NCBI RefSeq assembly: GCF_022808175.1
Contig: NZ_JALGBX010000024.1
Location: forward strand, 112,112-165,211
Source of the DNA: Streptomyces sp. AP-93
GTDB lineage: Bacteria; Actinomycetota; Actinomycetes; Streptomycetales; Streptomycetaceae
DNA: 53,100 nt
Reading direction: 5' to 3'
Shown here: piece by piece, positions 15,608 through 23,649 of the stretch
Numbering within the stretch: the stretch's first letter is position 1
Layout: the number at the start of each line of letters is the position of its first letter
Made by a program: the position numbers and the translations under genes
The notes under the pieces: generated by a model
Told to the model about the DNA's origin: nothing
Databases searched by the model: none
What the model saw: the letters and a program-made list of their open reading frames with translations, nothing else

Positions 15608-16984
15608 ATGACGACAGGCAAGAGCATCGCGAGGATGGCCGCGGCCGAACTCTCCGACCGGTTCCAAGGACGGATCCTGCGACCGGGAGACGAGGACTTC
15701 AACCTGGAGCTGGAGGGGTTCAATCCGATCACCGAACACGACCCGGATCTGATCGCGGTCGTGACCGGAGCCGCGGACGTGCGCGAGGCCGTCGCCTTCG
15801 CTGCCGGCAGGCAGCTGCCGATCTCGATCCAGGCCACCGGCCACGGCCCGTCCACCGCCGCGGACGGCGGGTTGCTGATCAGCACCCGCCGGCTGCGGGG
15901 TGTGAGCATCGACCCCGTCACGAGGATCGCCAGGGTCGAGGGCGGCACCCAGTGGTACGAGGTGATCCAGGCGGCCGCGGCGTACGGCCTCGCCCCGCTC
16001 AGCGGATCCTCCCCGCTCACCGGGGTGATCGGATACACCCTCGGGGGCGGGCTCGGGCTGATGGCTCGCAAGTACGGCTACGCCGCGGACCGGGTCACCG
16101 CTCTGGAGATCGTCACGGCCGACGGGCAGTCTCACCGGGCCACCGCGGACCACGACACCGACCTGTTCTGGGCCGCGCGCGGCGGCAAGGGCAACTTCGG
16201 CGTCGTCACCGCCGTCGAGTTCGAGCTGGTACCGGTGTCGTGGCTCTACGGGGGCGGGCTGTTCTTCGCGGGCGAGGCGTCCGCGGACGTGCTGCACGCC
16301 TGGCGCGAGTGGACCGCGTCCGTGCCGGAGGAACTGACCTCCTCTCTGGCGCTGCTGCGGATGCCGGACATCGAGGCGATCCCCCCCTTCCTGCGCGGCC
16401 GGCTGACCGTGCACATCCGGATCGCCTACCTGGGCTCCGTCGAGGACGGGGAGCGGCTGGTCGCGCCGCTGCGCGCGGCGGGCCCGCTGGTCGTCGACAC
16501 CCTGGCCGAGATCCCGTACACGAGGTCCGGGGAGATCCACAACGACCCGACCGAGCCGATTCCGTACAGCGAGCGATCGATGATGCTCCGCGTGCTGGAC
16601 GAGGCGGCGGTGGACGGGCTGCTCAAGCTGGCCGGCCCCGGGGCCGACTGCATCGATCTGGCCGTCGAGCTGCGGCAGCTGGGCGGCGCGGTCGGCCGGC
16701 CGCCGAAGGTGCCCAACTCCGTCGACCACCGGGACGCGGCGTTCGCGCTGTCGAGCCTTTCGCTCCCCGACGACCGCCCCCCGCTGGTGGTGGACGGCAT
16801 GGCGCAGTGGGGCACGGGGCGCCGCTACCTCAACTTCCTGGCCAGCCCCGACACCGCGGATCTCGCCGAGAGCGGCTACGAGCCGGCCACCTTCGCCCGG
16901 CTGGCCGAGATCAAGGCCCGGGTCGACCCGGACAACCTCTTCCGGTTCAACCACAACATCGTGCCGCGGCCGCCGCGGGCCTGA
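15608..16984 (+). CDS. BBE-like FAD-linked oxidoreductase, paralogue 1
   Basis: 458 residues from ATG 15608 behind GGGAGGA. PCMH-type FAD-binding domain in the first ~230 residues: ISIQATGHGPS with His79 as likely 8-alpha-histidyl FAD attachment, GSSPLTGVIGYTLGGG, ARGGKGNFGVVTAVEFEL. The Cys of the bicovalent berberine-bridge-enzyme motif is Ser here, so only one covalent bond is expected. The C-terminal domain ends in the typical KARVDPDNLFRFNHNI. No signal peptide, so cytosolic. It is a full-length paralogue of the gene at 24285. Its step in bagremycin/ferroverdin-type synthesis is not obvious; oxidation of an aminophenol or vinylphenol intermediate is conceivable. Confidence 0.9.
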   Translation: MTTGKSIARMAAAELSDRFQGRILRPGDEDFNLELEGFNPITEHDPDLIAVVTGAADVREAVAFAAGRQLPISIQATGHGPSTAADGGLLISTRRLRGVSIDPVTRIARVEGGTQWYEVIQAAAAYGLAPLSGSSPLTGVIGYTLGGGLGLMARKYGYAADRVTALEIVTADGQSHRATADHDTDLFWAARGGKGNFGVVTAVEFELVPVSWLYGGGLFFAGEASADVLHAWREWTASVPEELTSSLALLRMPDIEAIPPFLRGRLTVHIRIAYLGSVEDGERLVAPLRAAGPLVVDTLAEIPYTRSGEIHNDPTEPIPYSERSMMLRVLDEAAVDGLLKLAGPGADCIDLAVELRQLGGAVGRPPKVPNSVDHRDAAFALSSLSLPDDRPPLVVDGMAQWGTGRRYLNFLASPDTADLAESGYEPATFARLAEIKARVDPDNLFRFNHNIVPRPPRA

Positions 16985-17114
16985 CGTCGGGAGAGCCGCG
17001 AGCCGCGAGCCGCGGCCGCGGGAACGGGCAGAGGCGGGCAGCCGCACCGCCCCCTCGCGATATCCCGCCGATAGGCCGCGTTGAAAGGCTTGGCGGGAGT
17101 TTGACTGATCAATG

Positions 17115-17125
17115 GGTTGCCAACC
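17115..17125. promoter_or_regulatory. small palindrome in the tyrosinase-operon leader
   Basis: GGTTG-C-CAACC lies 12 bp before the GTG start of the chaperone gene, beside TGATCA and just upstream of AGGAGG. It could be an operator or a small leader hairpin near the ribosome binding site. A TTGACT at 17101-17106 may be part of the promoter. Weak evidence. Confidence 0.35.
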
Positions 17126-17137
17126 AGGAGGAAGTCA

Positions 17138-17503
17138 GTGAAACGACGTGACGTGATGAAAGGCATAGCGGGTGCCGCCGCCGTCGTGGCGGTGCCGGCC
17201 GCTGTCATACAGGCGGGCAACAGCGCGGGCTCCACGCACGACTCGGCCCACGGCCACGCGGCCGAAGGGTCGCAGGATCTGTACACCGAGACGTACAAGG
17301 GCCGGACGATCACCGTGTCCAAGGCCGACGGAACGGTGCACATAGACGACAAGCCGTTGCACCTCATGAAGTTGGGCGACGACGCCTACCTCAGCGCGAT
17401 GTGTCACTACCGGATCGAGCCCACCCCGCTGGCCGCCGGCCGCCAGGCCGTCGACGAGCTGCGCGGGGCGAACCTGCTCCCGTCCGGCACCCACCACGCC
17501 TGA
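17138..17503 (+). CDS. tyrosinase copper chaperone (MelC1/GriE-like), Tat signal
   Basis: 121 residues. GTG 17138 is chosen because AGGAGGAAG sits directly upstream and because it begins the twin-arginine signal: KRRDVMKG followed by a hydrophobic Ala/Val stretch to about residue 30. The mature part has the MelC1-type sequence YKGRTITVSKADGTVHIDDKPLHLMKLGDDAYLSAMCHY, containing the conserved His and the Cys-His pair implicated in copper delivery. MelC1-type proteins bind their partner apo-tyrosinase, load copper and help export. It lies 35 bp upstream of the copper enzyme gene, the normal order of such pairs. Confidence 0.93.
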   Translation: MKRRDVMKGIAGAAAVVAVPAAVIQAGNSAGSTHDSAHGHAAEGSQDLYTETYKGRTITVSKADGTVHIDDKPLHLMKLGDDAYLSAMCHYRIEPTPLAAGRQAVDELRGANLLPSGTHHA

Positions 17504-17538
17504 TCCAGCCCCGAGAGACCCCAGAAGGAGGAGACCTC

Positions 17539-18462
17539 ATGGTTCCCGTCCGGAAGAACCATCTCAACATGACCGCCTCGGAGAAGAGTCGTTTCATCCG
17601 CGCGGTGCGCAGGGTGAAGCAACTCGGCATCTACGACGAGCTGGTCCGGATCCACATCCAGATCAACTCGGGCGACTACCTGGACAAGGACGGGGGCGTC
17701 GGCAAGCGCTGGGGTCATATGAGCCCGGGCCTGTTCCCGTGGCACCGCCAGTACCTGCTCGTCCTCGAAAGGGCGCTCCAGCAGGTCGACCCCAGCGTCA
17801 CGATTCCTTACTGGGACTGGACCAAGGACCAGAGCCTGGACTCGCCGCTGTGGGCGGACGACTTCATGGGCGGGAACGGCCGGCCCGGTGACCGGAAGGT
17901 CATGACCGGCCCCTTCGCCCGCTGCAACGGATGGAAGCTCAATGTCAGCGTGGTGCCGGTCGGCGACGAGCATCCGGCGTTCAACGGCAACTACACGGCG
18001 GACGACCGGGACTACCTCGTCCGTGACATAGGCACCGTGAACCCCGCCCTGCCGACGGTCAAGGAGCTGGAGGACACGCTCGCGATCACGACCTACGACA
18101 CTCCGCCTTACAACTACACCTCCGGCTACGGAACCGAGACGCAGTCCCTGCGCAATCACCTGGAGGGGTACGCGAAGTTCCCCTGGGAGGCGAACCTCGG
18201 CAAGCTGCACGGCGCCGGCCACACCTGGATGGGCGGCCACATGCTGTACATCGGGTCGCCGAACGACCCCATCTTCTTCATGCACCACTGCTTCATCGAC
18301 AAGCTCTGGTCGATCTGGCAGAAGACGCATCCGGACGTCCCGCACTACCTCCCGCTGACCGAACACCCGGATGTCCCGTCGCTGCATACGAAGCTCGCGC
18401 CCTGGTACTCGATGGCACCCGCCGATCTGCTGGATCACTCGAAGTTCTACAGATACGAATAG
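17539..18462 (+). CDS. tyrosinase-like copper oxidase (o-aminophenol oxidase / nitroso-forming, GriF/NspF-like)
   Basis: 307 residues from ATG 17539 behind GGAGGAG. Type 3 copper centre: CuA ligands His39, His60 and His69 (in WGHMSPGLFPWHRQYLL), CuB ligands His224, His228 and His250 (KLHGAGHTWMGG ... FMHHCFIDKLW). Both the N-terminal MVPVRKN and the length match the GriF/NspF branch rather than melanin tyrosinase. GriF oxidises 3-amino-4-hydroxybenzaldehyde-type o-aminophenols; NspF of S. murayamaensis converts the amino group to nitroso. In this cluster it would convert the aminohydroxybenzoyl unit to the nitrosophenol that chelates iron in ferroverdin. Oxidase versus nitroso-forming activity cannot be told from sequence alone. 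Confidence 0.92.
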   Translation: MVPVRKNHLNMTASEKSRFIRAVRRVKQLGIYDELVRIHIQINSGDYLDKDGGVGKRWGHMSPGLFPWHRQYLLVLERALQQVDPSVTIPYWDWTKDQSLDSPLWADDFMGGNGRPGDRKVMTGPFARCNGWKLNVSVVPVGDEHPAFNGNYTADDRDYLVRDIGTVNPALPTVKELEDTLAITTYDTPPYNYTSGYGTETQSLRNHLEGYAKFPWEANLGKLHGAGHTWMGGHMLYIGSPNDPIFFMHHCFIDKLWSIWQKTHPDVPHYLPLTEHPDVPSLHTKLAPWYSMAPADLLDHSKFYRYE

Positions 18463-18512
18463 GTGCCCTGCAGAACCGGAAGATAATCGCTGACCAGCGA
18501 CCGCTTTATGGC

Positions 18513-18565
18513 ATCAATATGGCTGCCATCGACATTTCCATCATGTCGATGACAGCCATATTGAT
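18513..18565. terminator. long AT-rich hairpin downstream of the copper oxidase gene
   Basis: Two 23-nt arms (18513-18535 and 18543-18565; outer ends ATCAATATGGCTG and CAGCCATATTGAT) pair with a single mismatch across a 7-nt loop. On the minus-strand transcript the mismatch would be a G-U pair. It starts 50 bp after the oxidase stop. There is no T-run, so it may be a factor-independent or bidirectional terminator, an mRNA-stabilising hairpin, or an inverted-repeat remnant of a mobile element. Its base composition is far below that of its neighbours. Confidence 0.7.
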
Positions 18566-19055
18566 TCTTCGAGATCAACGGGGGTGCGGAAGTGATGATG
18601 TGACCTGCCGGCAACGCCGACCAGGGGCACTGACGATACCGAGATCAACGCGGCGGCGACACGACTGCCGGGCTGGACGGGGCGAAGGCCGCAACGCCGA
18701 GAGCGTCGCCGCCCGACTGAACACCCATCCCGCCGCGTGGCCGTCCGCCACCTCAGATTATCATGATCGCAGACTTCCTTTCGCATCGGGAAACGCACCC
18801 AGCGCCACGTCGCCGACCTGCGACGGCGCCTCACCCGGAAACAGATCTGCGACGCGATCCGCACCCGCCACAAGCCACAAGCCCCGTGCCGCACCAAGGA
18901 AGACCTCAGTCCCGCGCAGCGGTCTCAGCCGCCCGCCGCCGACCACGATCACGCGTACGTGACCACGGGAATCATCGATTCCACCTCGGAGGGCAAAAGA
19001 ATCCTCACATGTTAGCTCCTACGTCATTTCCGCACATCATTACGGGGGTATCGAT
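18566..19055. other. 490-bp gene-poor stretch before the SARP gene, possible gene remnant
   Basis: No complete gene is supported. Around 18790-18885 one plus-strand frame reads KRTQRHVADLRRRLTRKQICDAIRTRHK, a basic helical sequence that looks like a piece of a DNA-binding or transposase-type protein; it lacks a start and is surrounded by stops in that frame. The last ~60 bp (CACATGTTAGCTCC ... TACGGGGGTATCG) are AT-richer and should contain the SARP promoter and ribosome binding site (GGGGGT). Confidence 0.4.
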
Positions 19056-20045
19056 ATGCGCTATGAACACGTTTTCAGAATACTGGGTCCGCTGCAAGTG
19101 ATGCGCGGCGACGAACAAATTGAAATAAGCGGGATCCGCAGGCAGAAATTACTGGCGGCGCTGCTCCTCCAGGCGAACCAGGTGGTCAGCCTCGGGCGAC
19201 TGGTCGACGCGATGTGGGACGACAAGCCGCCCGCGTCCGCCCATGGACAGATCCGCATCTGCGTCTCCGGCCTTCGCCGCCTGCTCCGGGGGAGAGAGCA
19301 GGACAGCGTGATCGAGACGCACCCCTCCTGTTACCGCATCAGGGTGCGTGACAACGAGTCACTGGACCTCTTCAAGTTCGAGACGCTGGTCGCCCAGGGG
19401 CGGGCCATGGTCCGCGACAAGCAGTTGGAGCGCGCCGAAGGGCTGCTGAAGTCGGCGCTCGCCCTGTGGCGCGGCCCGGTCGCGGCCGGCCTCGACAGCA
19501 GGGCGCTGGCCTCTCTCGTCGTCGGGCTCAACGAGGACCGGCTGACGGTGAAAGAGGAGTACTTCGACGTGACGCTGAAACTGGGCCGCTATCAGCAGAT
19601 CATCGGCGATCTGACCGCCTTCGTCGCCGAGAACCCCTTCCGGGAGCGCGCCTGCGCCCAGCTGATGCTGGCGCTGTACCACTCGGGCCGCCAGGCCGAT
19701 GCCCTGGAGACCTTCCGCACCACCAGAATGCGGTTCTCCGAGGATCTCGGCATCGAACCGGCGCAGGATCTGCACGTCCTGCACCAGTCGATCCTGGACG
19801 GGCGACTCTCCTTAGCCGAGTCCCTCCCCAGGGACGTCCTCGCGCCGCCGCCCCCTCGTTCACACGGTCAGCAGGGCCGCCCGGCCGGCGTCGCACTGCT
19901 GCCACGGACCTCGCCGAACGCCGTCACATCCGACCCACTGGAACAACTGCGCCTGGAGAACGACCAGCTCCGCGTCGAACGCGACGGGCTTCGGAACATC
20001 CTGTCGTTGTGGCTGAACTCGAAGGAGTGCAATCCGGGAGCCTGA
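19056..20045 (+). CDS. SARP-family pathway activator with two TTA codons and C-terminal zipper
   Basis: 329 residues. Residues 5-97 are an OmpR-like winged helix (FRILGPLQVMRGDEQIEI ... RRQKLLAALLLQANQVVS ... SGLRRLL), followed by the bacterial transcriptional activation domain (about 98-245). This is the small SARP architecture of ActII-ORF4/RedD-type activators. Codons 32 (19149-19151) and 253 (19812-19814) are TTA, so full translation needs the bldA tRNA. The last ~35 residues (DPLEQLRLENDQLRVERDGL...) have Leu every seventh residue, an unusual dimerisation-like zipper. It probably activates the 11.1-kb divergent promoter through the 11-bp-spaced repeats there. Confidence 0.93.
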   Translation: MRYEHVFRILGPLQVMRGDEQIEISGIRRQKLLAALLLQANQVVSLGRLVDAMWDDKPPASAHGQIRICVSGLRRLLRGREQDSVIETHPSCYRIRVRDNESLDLFKFETLVAQGRAMVRDKQLERAEGLLKSALALWRGPVAAGLDSRALASLVVGLNEDRLTVKEEYFDVTLKLGRYQQIIGDLTAFVAENPFRERACAQLMLALYHSGRQADALETFRTTRMRFSEDLGIEPAQDLHVLHQSILDGRLSLAESLPRDVLAPPPPRSHGQQGRPAGVALLPRTSPNAVTSDPLEQLRLENDQLRVERDGLRNILSLWLNSKECNPGA

Positions 20046-20125
20046 GCCTCCCCGTCAACCCACCGGTGGATGGCGGCGAAGTCCGCCGTTCACGGCGCCG
20101 GGCATCGTGTGCGTGATCACCGGGT

Positions 20126-20198
20126 ATGGCGCCTGCTCGACCATCGGACACACGGCGTGCGCGCTGTCGTCGTGGTTCGCCGGTCGAGCAGGCGCCAT
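20126..20198. terminator. bidirectional terminator: 17-bp perfect inverted repeat
   Basis: ATGGCGCCTGCTCGACC (20126-20142) and its exact complement (20182-20198) flank a 39-nt loop in the 187-bp gap between the converging SARP and prephenate-dehydrogenase genes. The position and perfect pairing fit a terminator shared by both directions. Confidence 0.75.
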
Positions 20199-20231
20199 TC
20201 GGCGTTCCACCCCCGGCGTCACCGTCCGGCG

Positions 20232-21317
20232 TCACCGGCGGATCGACCAGCCGCGCTCTCGCAGGGTGGCGCTCAGGGCGTCGGCCGCCGCGGGTCCCAC
20301 CATGAGCTGCACAAGACCCGCCTGCTGCCCGGTCGCGTGGTCGATCCGCACGTCCTCGATGTTGACCCCGGCATGTCCGGCGTCCGCGAAGATCCGTGCC
20401 AGTTCGCCCGGCTCGTCGCTGATGAGGACCGCCACCGTCTCGTACGCGGCGGGGGCCGCGCCGTGCTTGCCGGGCACCCGCGACCGGCCCGCGTTGCCCC
20501 GGCTCAGTACGTTCGCGATGCCCGCGGCTCCGCCGCGCCGCTTGGCCTCGTCGGCGGACTGGAGGGCGCGCAGCGACTCGACGGTCTCCTCGAGGTCGGC
20601 GGCCACGTCCGCGAGCACGTCGGCGACGGGGCCCGGGTTGGCCGACAGGATCTCGATCCACATCCGGGGGTCGGAGGCCGCGATCCGGGTGACGTCGTGG
20701 ATGCCCTGGCCGCAGAGCCGTACGAACGTCTCGTCCGCGCCTTCCAGCCGTGCTGCGACCATCGAGGAAATGAGCTGGGGGGTGTGCGAGACGAGGGCGA
20801 CGGCCCGGTCGTGGGCGGCGGCGTCCATGACCACCGGCACCGCGCCGCAGAGCGCGACCAGTTCGAGGGCGAGGTTCAGTACCTCGGTGTCGGTGTCCGA
20901 CACCGGGGTGAGCACCCAGGGGCGGCCCTCGAAGAGATCGGCGGTCGCCGCGAGCGGGCCGGACGTCTCCTTGCCCGCCATCGGGTGCGTACCGATGTAC
21001 GCGCTGAGATCGATGTCCAGGTCCTCCAGCTCGCGCCGGGGACCGCTCTTGACACTGGCGACGTCGATATAGCCGCGCGCGACCCCCGTACGCATCGCCT
21101 CGGCGAGCACGGCGGCGGTGTGCGCGGGCGGTACGGCGACGATCGCGAGGTCCACACGGCCGGGCGGCGGCTCGTCACTGCCGGCGCCGAGGGCCGCCGC
21201 CGTCCGGGCCCTGTCCGGGTCGTGGTCGACCAGGTGGACGGCGACGCCGCGTCCGGCGAGGGTCAGGGCTGCCGATGTGCCGATCAGACCGGTTCCTATG
21301 ACGAGGGCGGTCTTCAC
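20232..21317 (-). CDS. tyrA: prephenate dehydrogenase with C-terminal ACT-like domain
   Basis: 361 residues from GTG 21317. N-terminal NAD-binding Rossmann fold (ALVIGTGLIGTSAALTLAGRGVAVHLVDHDP), the catalytic/prephenate-binding GTHPMAGKETSGPLAATADLF, then a helical dimer domain with SHTPQLISS and ASDPRMWIEI, and a C-terminal ACT-like domain (VAVLISDEPGELARIFADAGHAGVNIEDVRID). It oxidatively decarboxylates prephenate to 4-hydroxyphenylpyruvate for tyrosine. Streptomycetes have a housekeeping tyrA elsewhere; this copy is downstream of UbiX/UbiD in the cluster and, with the DAHP synthase, should push flux to tyrosine for the ammonia-lyase. The start overlaps a 28-codon upstream frame by 4 nt. 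Confidence 0.94.
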   Translation of the reverse strand: MKTALVIGTGLIGTSAALTLAGRGVAVHLVDHDPDRARTAAALGAGSDEPPPGRVDLAIVAVPPAHTAAVLAEAMRTGVARGYIDVASVKSGPRRELEDLDIDLSAYIGTHPMAGKETSGPLAATADLFEGRPWVLTPVSDTDTEVLNLALELVALCGAVPVVMDAAAHDRAVALVSHTPQLISSMVAARLEGADETFVRLCGQGIHDVTRIAASDPRMWIEILSANPGPVADVLADVAADLEETVESLRALQSADEAKRRGGAAGIANVLSRGNAGRSRVPGKHGAAPAAYETVAVLISDEPGELARIFADAGHAGVNIEDVRIDHATGQQAGLVQLMVGPAAADALSATLRERGWSIRR

Positions 21318-21400
21318 CGGGCGATGTCCTCGGACAGGGCCCTCACGGCGCTTGCGCGGGGGAGGCCGTCGGGCCCCTCGTGCTGCTGGTCAGTGTTCAC
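21314..21400 (-). CDS. possible 28-residue peptide coupled to the prephenate dehydrogenase gene
   Basis: GTG 21400 opens a 29-codon frame (product begins VNTDQQHEGPDGLPRASAV) that ends with TGA overlapping the GTG of the dehydrogenase by 4 nt. GGACGGAG lies 3 nt before its start. The exact coupling overlap is the same type seen elsewhere in the cluster (HAL/ligase, UbiX/UbiD). It could be a coupling leader peptide that delivers ribosomes to a gene with a weak own ribosome binding site, or chance. Too short for homology arguments by eye. Confidence 0.4.
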   Translation of the reverse strand: MNTDQQHEGPDGLPRASAVRALSEDIAR

Positions 21401-21482
21401 GTGCTCCGTCCAGGTTCGCGGAAGGCGGGCCCGGCGTCTGCGTGATGCTCGCGCCGCGGCCCGCCCTGGTCCAGGTGTCGCG

Positions 21483-22988
21483 TCAGTCGTCCCAGTGATC
21501 GAGGACCTGCCGGCGGATCCGCTCCGGGTACGCCTCGGCGAAGGAGCTGTGGGGGAGGCGGCTCCCTCCCGGGGCGGGCAGAAGCCCGTCGTGGAACACG
21601 ATGGGGCCGGACTGGGCGGCGCGTTCCTCGCGGGTGTAGCAGTTCAGCAGGGGGTGGACGAAGCCGTACCACGCCTCCGCACGGTCGAGGGGGTGGATCC
21701 GGGTGGCCAGCGCCCACAGCAGGTCGGTGTCGTCGGCCGGGTCGATGTCGTCGTCCAGGACGAAGGTGGCCGCCGTGGCACGACCCGAGTGGGATTCGGA
21801 GAGCACTTTGCCGATCCGGTGGGTGAACTCGGCCGAGTCGACTCCGGGCAGTCGGTCGCGCCAGTCCTGCGGGACGGTGACCACCATCCAGTGCGATGCG
21901 GCGCGCAGCGGCGACCAGGCGGTGGTGACCGGCAGACCGGCAGACCGCAGCTCCGCCAGCACCTCGGCCGCCTGGCCGACACCGGTGACGGTGTGGAACT
22001 CGTCCACCGGTCGGCCCTCGGCCACCAGCGGCCAGATCGGGTCGTCCCGGTGGGTGATCGCTTCGACCGTGTACACCGGCTGCATCGAGGTCTCGGTGGA
22101 GGCGTAGCCCGCGAACTCGCCGAACGGTCCCTCCCGCGCGTCGCGGCCGATGGACAGGTGCCCCTCTATGACGATCTCCGCGCCCGCGGGTACCTCCAGG
22201 TCCACCGTCTCGCATCGCACGACGTCGACCGCCTCGCCGTACAGCGCCCCGATGTACCCGGCCTCGTCGACTCCCGGTTCCAGCGGGATGCCTCCGACGA
22301 ACGGGATCGCCGGGTCCCCGCCCTGCACCAGCGCGTACGGCATGGGCTCGCCGATCTCGACCCACTCCTGCCAGATCATGCCGATGTGCTGCGCCGGTAT
22401 CACCAGGCCGGTCATGTGCTTGCCGTCGATCAGCATGATGCGGGCGATGGACCAGTTGGTCCACCGGCCGTCCGGAGTCCTGGCGACGATGATCCCCCAG
22501 GTGTTGGCGTAGCGTCCGCCATCGAACTCGTGGACCTGGGGCACCGGGAAGAGGTCGAGGGTGGCGTCGTCGCCCAGCAGGACGTTCTGCTTGCAGGGGG
22601 CGTCCTCACGGGCGACGATCCGGGGCGGTATGGGCGCCGCGTGGCGGGTTCGGGCCAGGTGCTCGACCAACTCGGCCGCGGTGGCCTCGGCGGGCAGCCC
22701 GACGGACAGGGCGACCCGGGCCAGCGGCTTGCCGGCAGCGGCACTGAGCGCGGCGGGTGCGCCGAACAGGCGGAAGCCCGGCGCGACGCCCGCCACGTTC
22801 TCGAACAGCGGGGCGGGTGACTGGCGTTCGCAGGAGAGGCGGCTGATGGCGGCGGCCTCCAGGTCGGAGCTCACCGTCCGCTTGACGCGCTTGAGGTCGC
22901 CGAGGGCTTCCAGCGCGTCGATGTAACTGCGAAGGTCCCTGAACCGGGTCACGGGGCTGGTCTCGGGGGAGGTCTCGGGGGAGGTCAT
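21483..22988 (-). CDS. UbiD-family prenylated-FMN decarboxylase (p-coumarate/hydroxycinnamate type predicted)
   Basis: 501 residues; ATG 22988 overlaps the UbiX stop by 4 nt. UbiD landmarks: N-terminal RFRDLRSYIDALEALGDLKRV; the central WTNWSIAR segment with the catalytic Arg; the REGPFGEFAGY segment with the two Glu spaced by five that complete the Arg-Glu-Glu catalytic set; and the metal/prFMN region HMTGLVIPAQHIGMIW. UbiD enzymes decarboxylate aromatic or alpha,beta-unsaturated acids with UbiX-made prenyl-FMN. Next to a predicted tyrosine ammonia-lyase, the expected reaction is p-coumarate to 4-vinylphenol, the alcohol half of bagremycin/ferroverdin esters. Decarboxylation of the aminohydroxybenzoate is a less likely alternative. 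Confidence 0.93.
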   Translation of the reverse strand: MTSPETSPETSPVTRFRDLRSYIDALEALGDLKRVKRTVSSDLEAAAISRLSCERQSPAPLFENVAGVAPGFRLFGAPAALSAAAGKPLARVALSVGLPAEATAAELVEHLARTRHAAPIPPRIVAREDAPCKQNVLLGDDATLDLFPVPQVHEFDGGRYANTWGIIVARTPDGRWTNWSIARIMLIDGKHMTGLVIPAQHIGMIWQEWVEIGEPMPYALVQGGDPAIPFVGGIPLEPGVDEAGYIGALYGEAVDVVRCETVDLEVPAGAEIVIEGHLSIGRDAREGPFGEFAGYASTETSMQPVYTVEAITHRDDPIWPLVAEGRPVDEFHTVTGVGQAAEVLAELRSAGLPVTTAWSPLRAASHWMVVTVPQDWRDRLPGVDSAEFTHRIGKVLSESHSGRATAATFVLDDDIDPADDTDLLWALATRIHPLDRAEAWYGFVHPLLNCYTREERAAQSGPIVFHDGLLPAPGGSRLPHSSFAEAYPERIRRQVLDHWDD

Positions 22989-23632
22989 GAACGGGAGCTC
23001 CTCTGCTTCGTGCCGTTGTGGCGTACCGGAGTAATGCCGGCCGCGGGGCCCAACCGGCCGGCCCTGGACCGCGGAAAGCCGTCCCAGCGCCGGGCTCCGG
23101 GGACCTCGATCCCGAACTGGTCGAGAACGCGGGCGACGATGTGGTCGACGATGTCGTCGACCGTGCCGGGCCGGTTGTAGAAGGCGGGCATGGGCGGCAC
23201 GATCGAGGCGCCCATGCGGGCCAGCGCCAGCATGTTCTCGAGATGGATCTCGTTGAGCGGGGTCTCCCGCGGCACCATGACCAACCGGCGCCGCTCCTTG
23301 AGCGTGACGTCGGCGGCGCGGGCTATCAGCCCTTCGGCGTACCCGGCCCGGATGCCGGCCAGGGTCTTCATGCTGCACGGGATGACCACCATGCCGTCGA
23401 CGGGGAAGGACCCGGAGGAGATCGCCGCTCCCTGATCGTCGGGCGAGTAGGTGACATCCGCCAGCGCGGCCACCTCGTGCCCACTGAGCCCGGTCTCCAG
23501 CTCCACCGTGGCGCGCGCCCAGCGGCTGAGCACCAGGTGCGTCTCCACCTGCGGGTTCCTGCGCAGCTCGGTGAGCAGTCGAACGCCCAGCACCGCGCCT
23601 GTGGCGCCGGTCATTCCCACGATCAGCCGCAT
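22985..23632 (-). CDS. UbiX-family flavin prenyltransferase
   Basis: 215 residues from ATG 23632. The family signature is complete: RLIVGMTGATGAVLGVRLL, the DDQGAAISSGSF loop, VVIPCSMKTLAGIRAGYAEGLIARAADVTLKERRRLVMVPRETPLNEIHLENMLALARMGASIVPPMPAFYNRP. It attaches a dimethylallyl unit to FMN to make the prFMN cofactor for the overlapping UbiD gene. The C-terminal ~25 residues are an extra basic tail. First gene of the minus-strand operon UbiX-UbiD-(28-codon frame)-tyrA and divergent from the MarR gene with only 59 bp between starts. Confidence 0.95.
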   Translation of the reverse strand: MRLIVGMTGATGAVLGVRLLTELRRNPQVETHLVLSRWARATVELETGLSGHEVAALADVTYSPDDQGAAISSGSFPVDGMVVIPCSMKTLAGIRAGYAEGLIARAADVTLKERRRLVMVPRETPLNEIHLENMLALARMGASIVPPMPAFYNRPGTVDDIVDHIVARVLDQFGIEVPGARRWDGFPRSRAGRLGPAAGITPVRHNGTKQRSSRS

Positions 23633-23649
23633 CGCGCCCCACCGTAACC

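Noticed and set aside
13222..17151. 1309-codon plus-strand frame across four cluster genes
   Set aside because: It runs in a different frame through recognisable ligase, DAHP synthase and FAD genes; its product is Arg/Gly/Pro-biased without domains. A high-GC shadow.
17539..18462. melanin tyrosinase (melC2)
   Set aside because: The copper ligands are shared, but the N-terminus, length and the aminohydroxybenzoate context fit the GriF/NspF branch.
18541..18897. 118-codon minus-strand frame upstream of the SARP gene
   Set aside because: Cys/Arg/Trp-rich product without a domain; starts inside the spacer and ends in the hairpin; no ribosome binding site.
20070..22820. 916-codon plus-strand frame opposite prephenate dehydrogenase and UbiD
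   Set aside because: Antisense shadow of two motif-complete genes; no ribosome binding site or domain.
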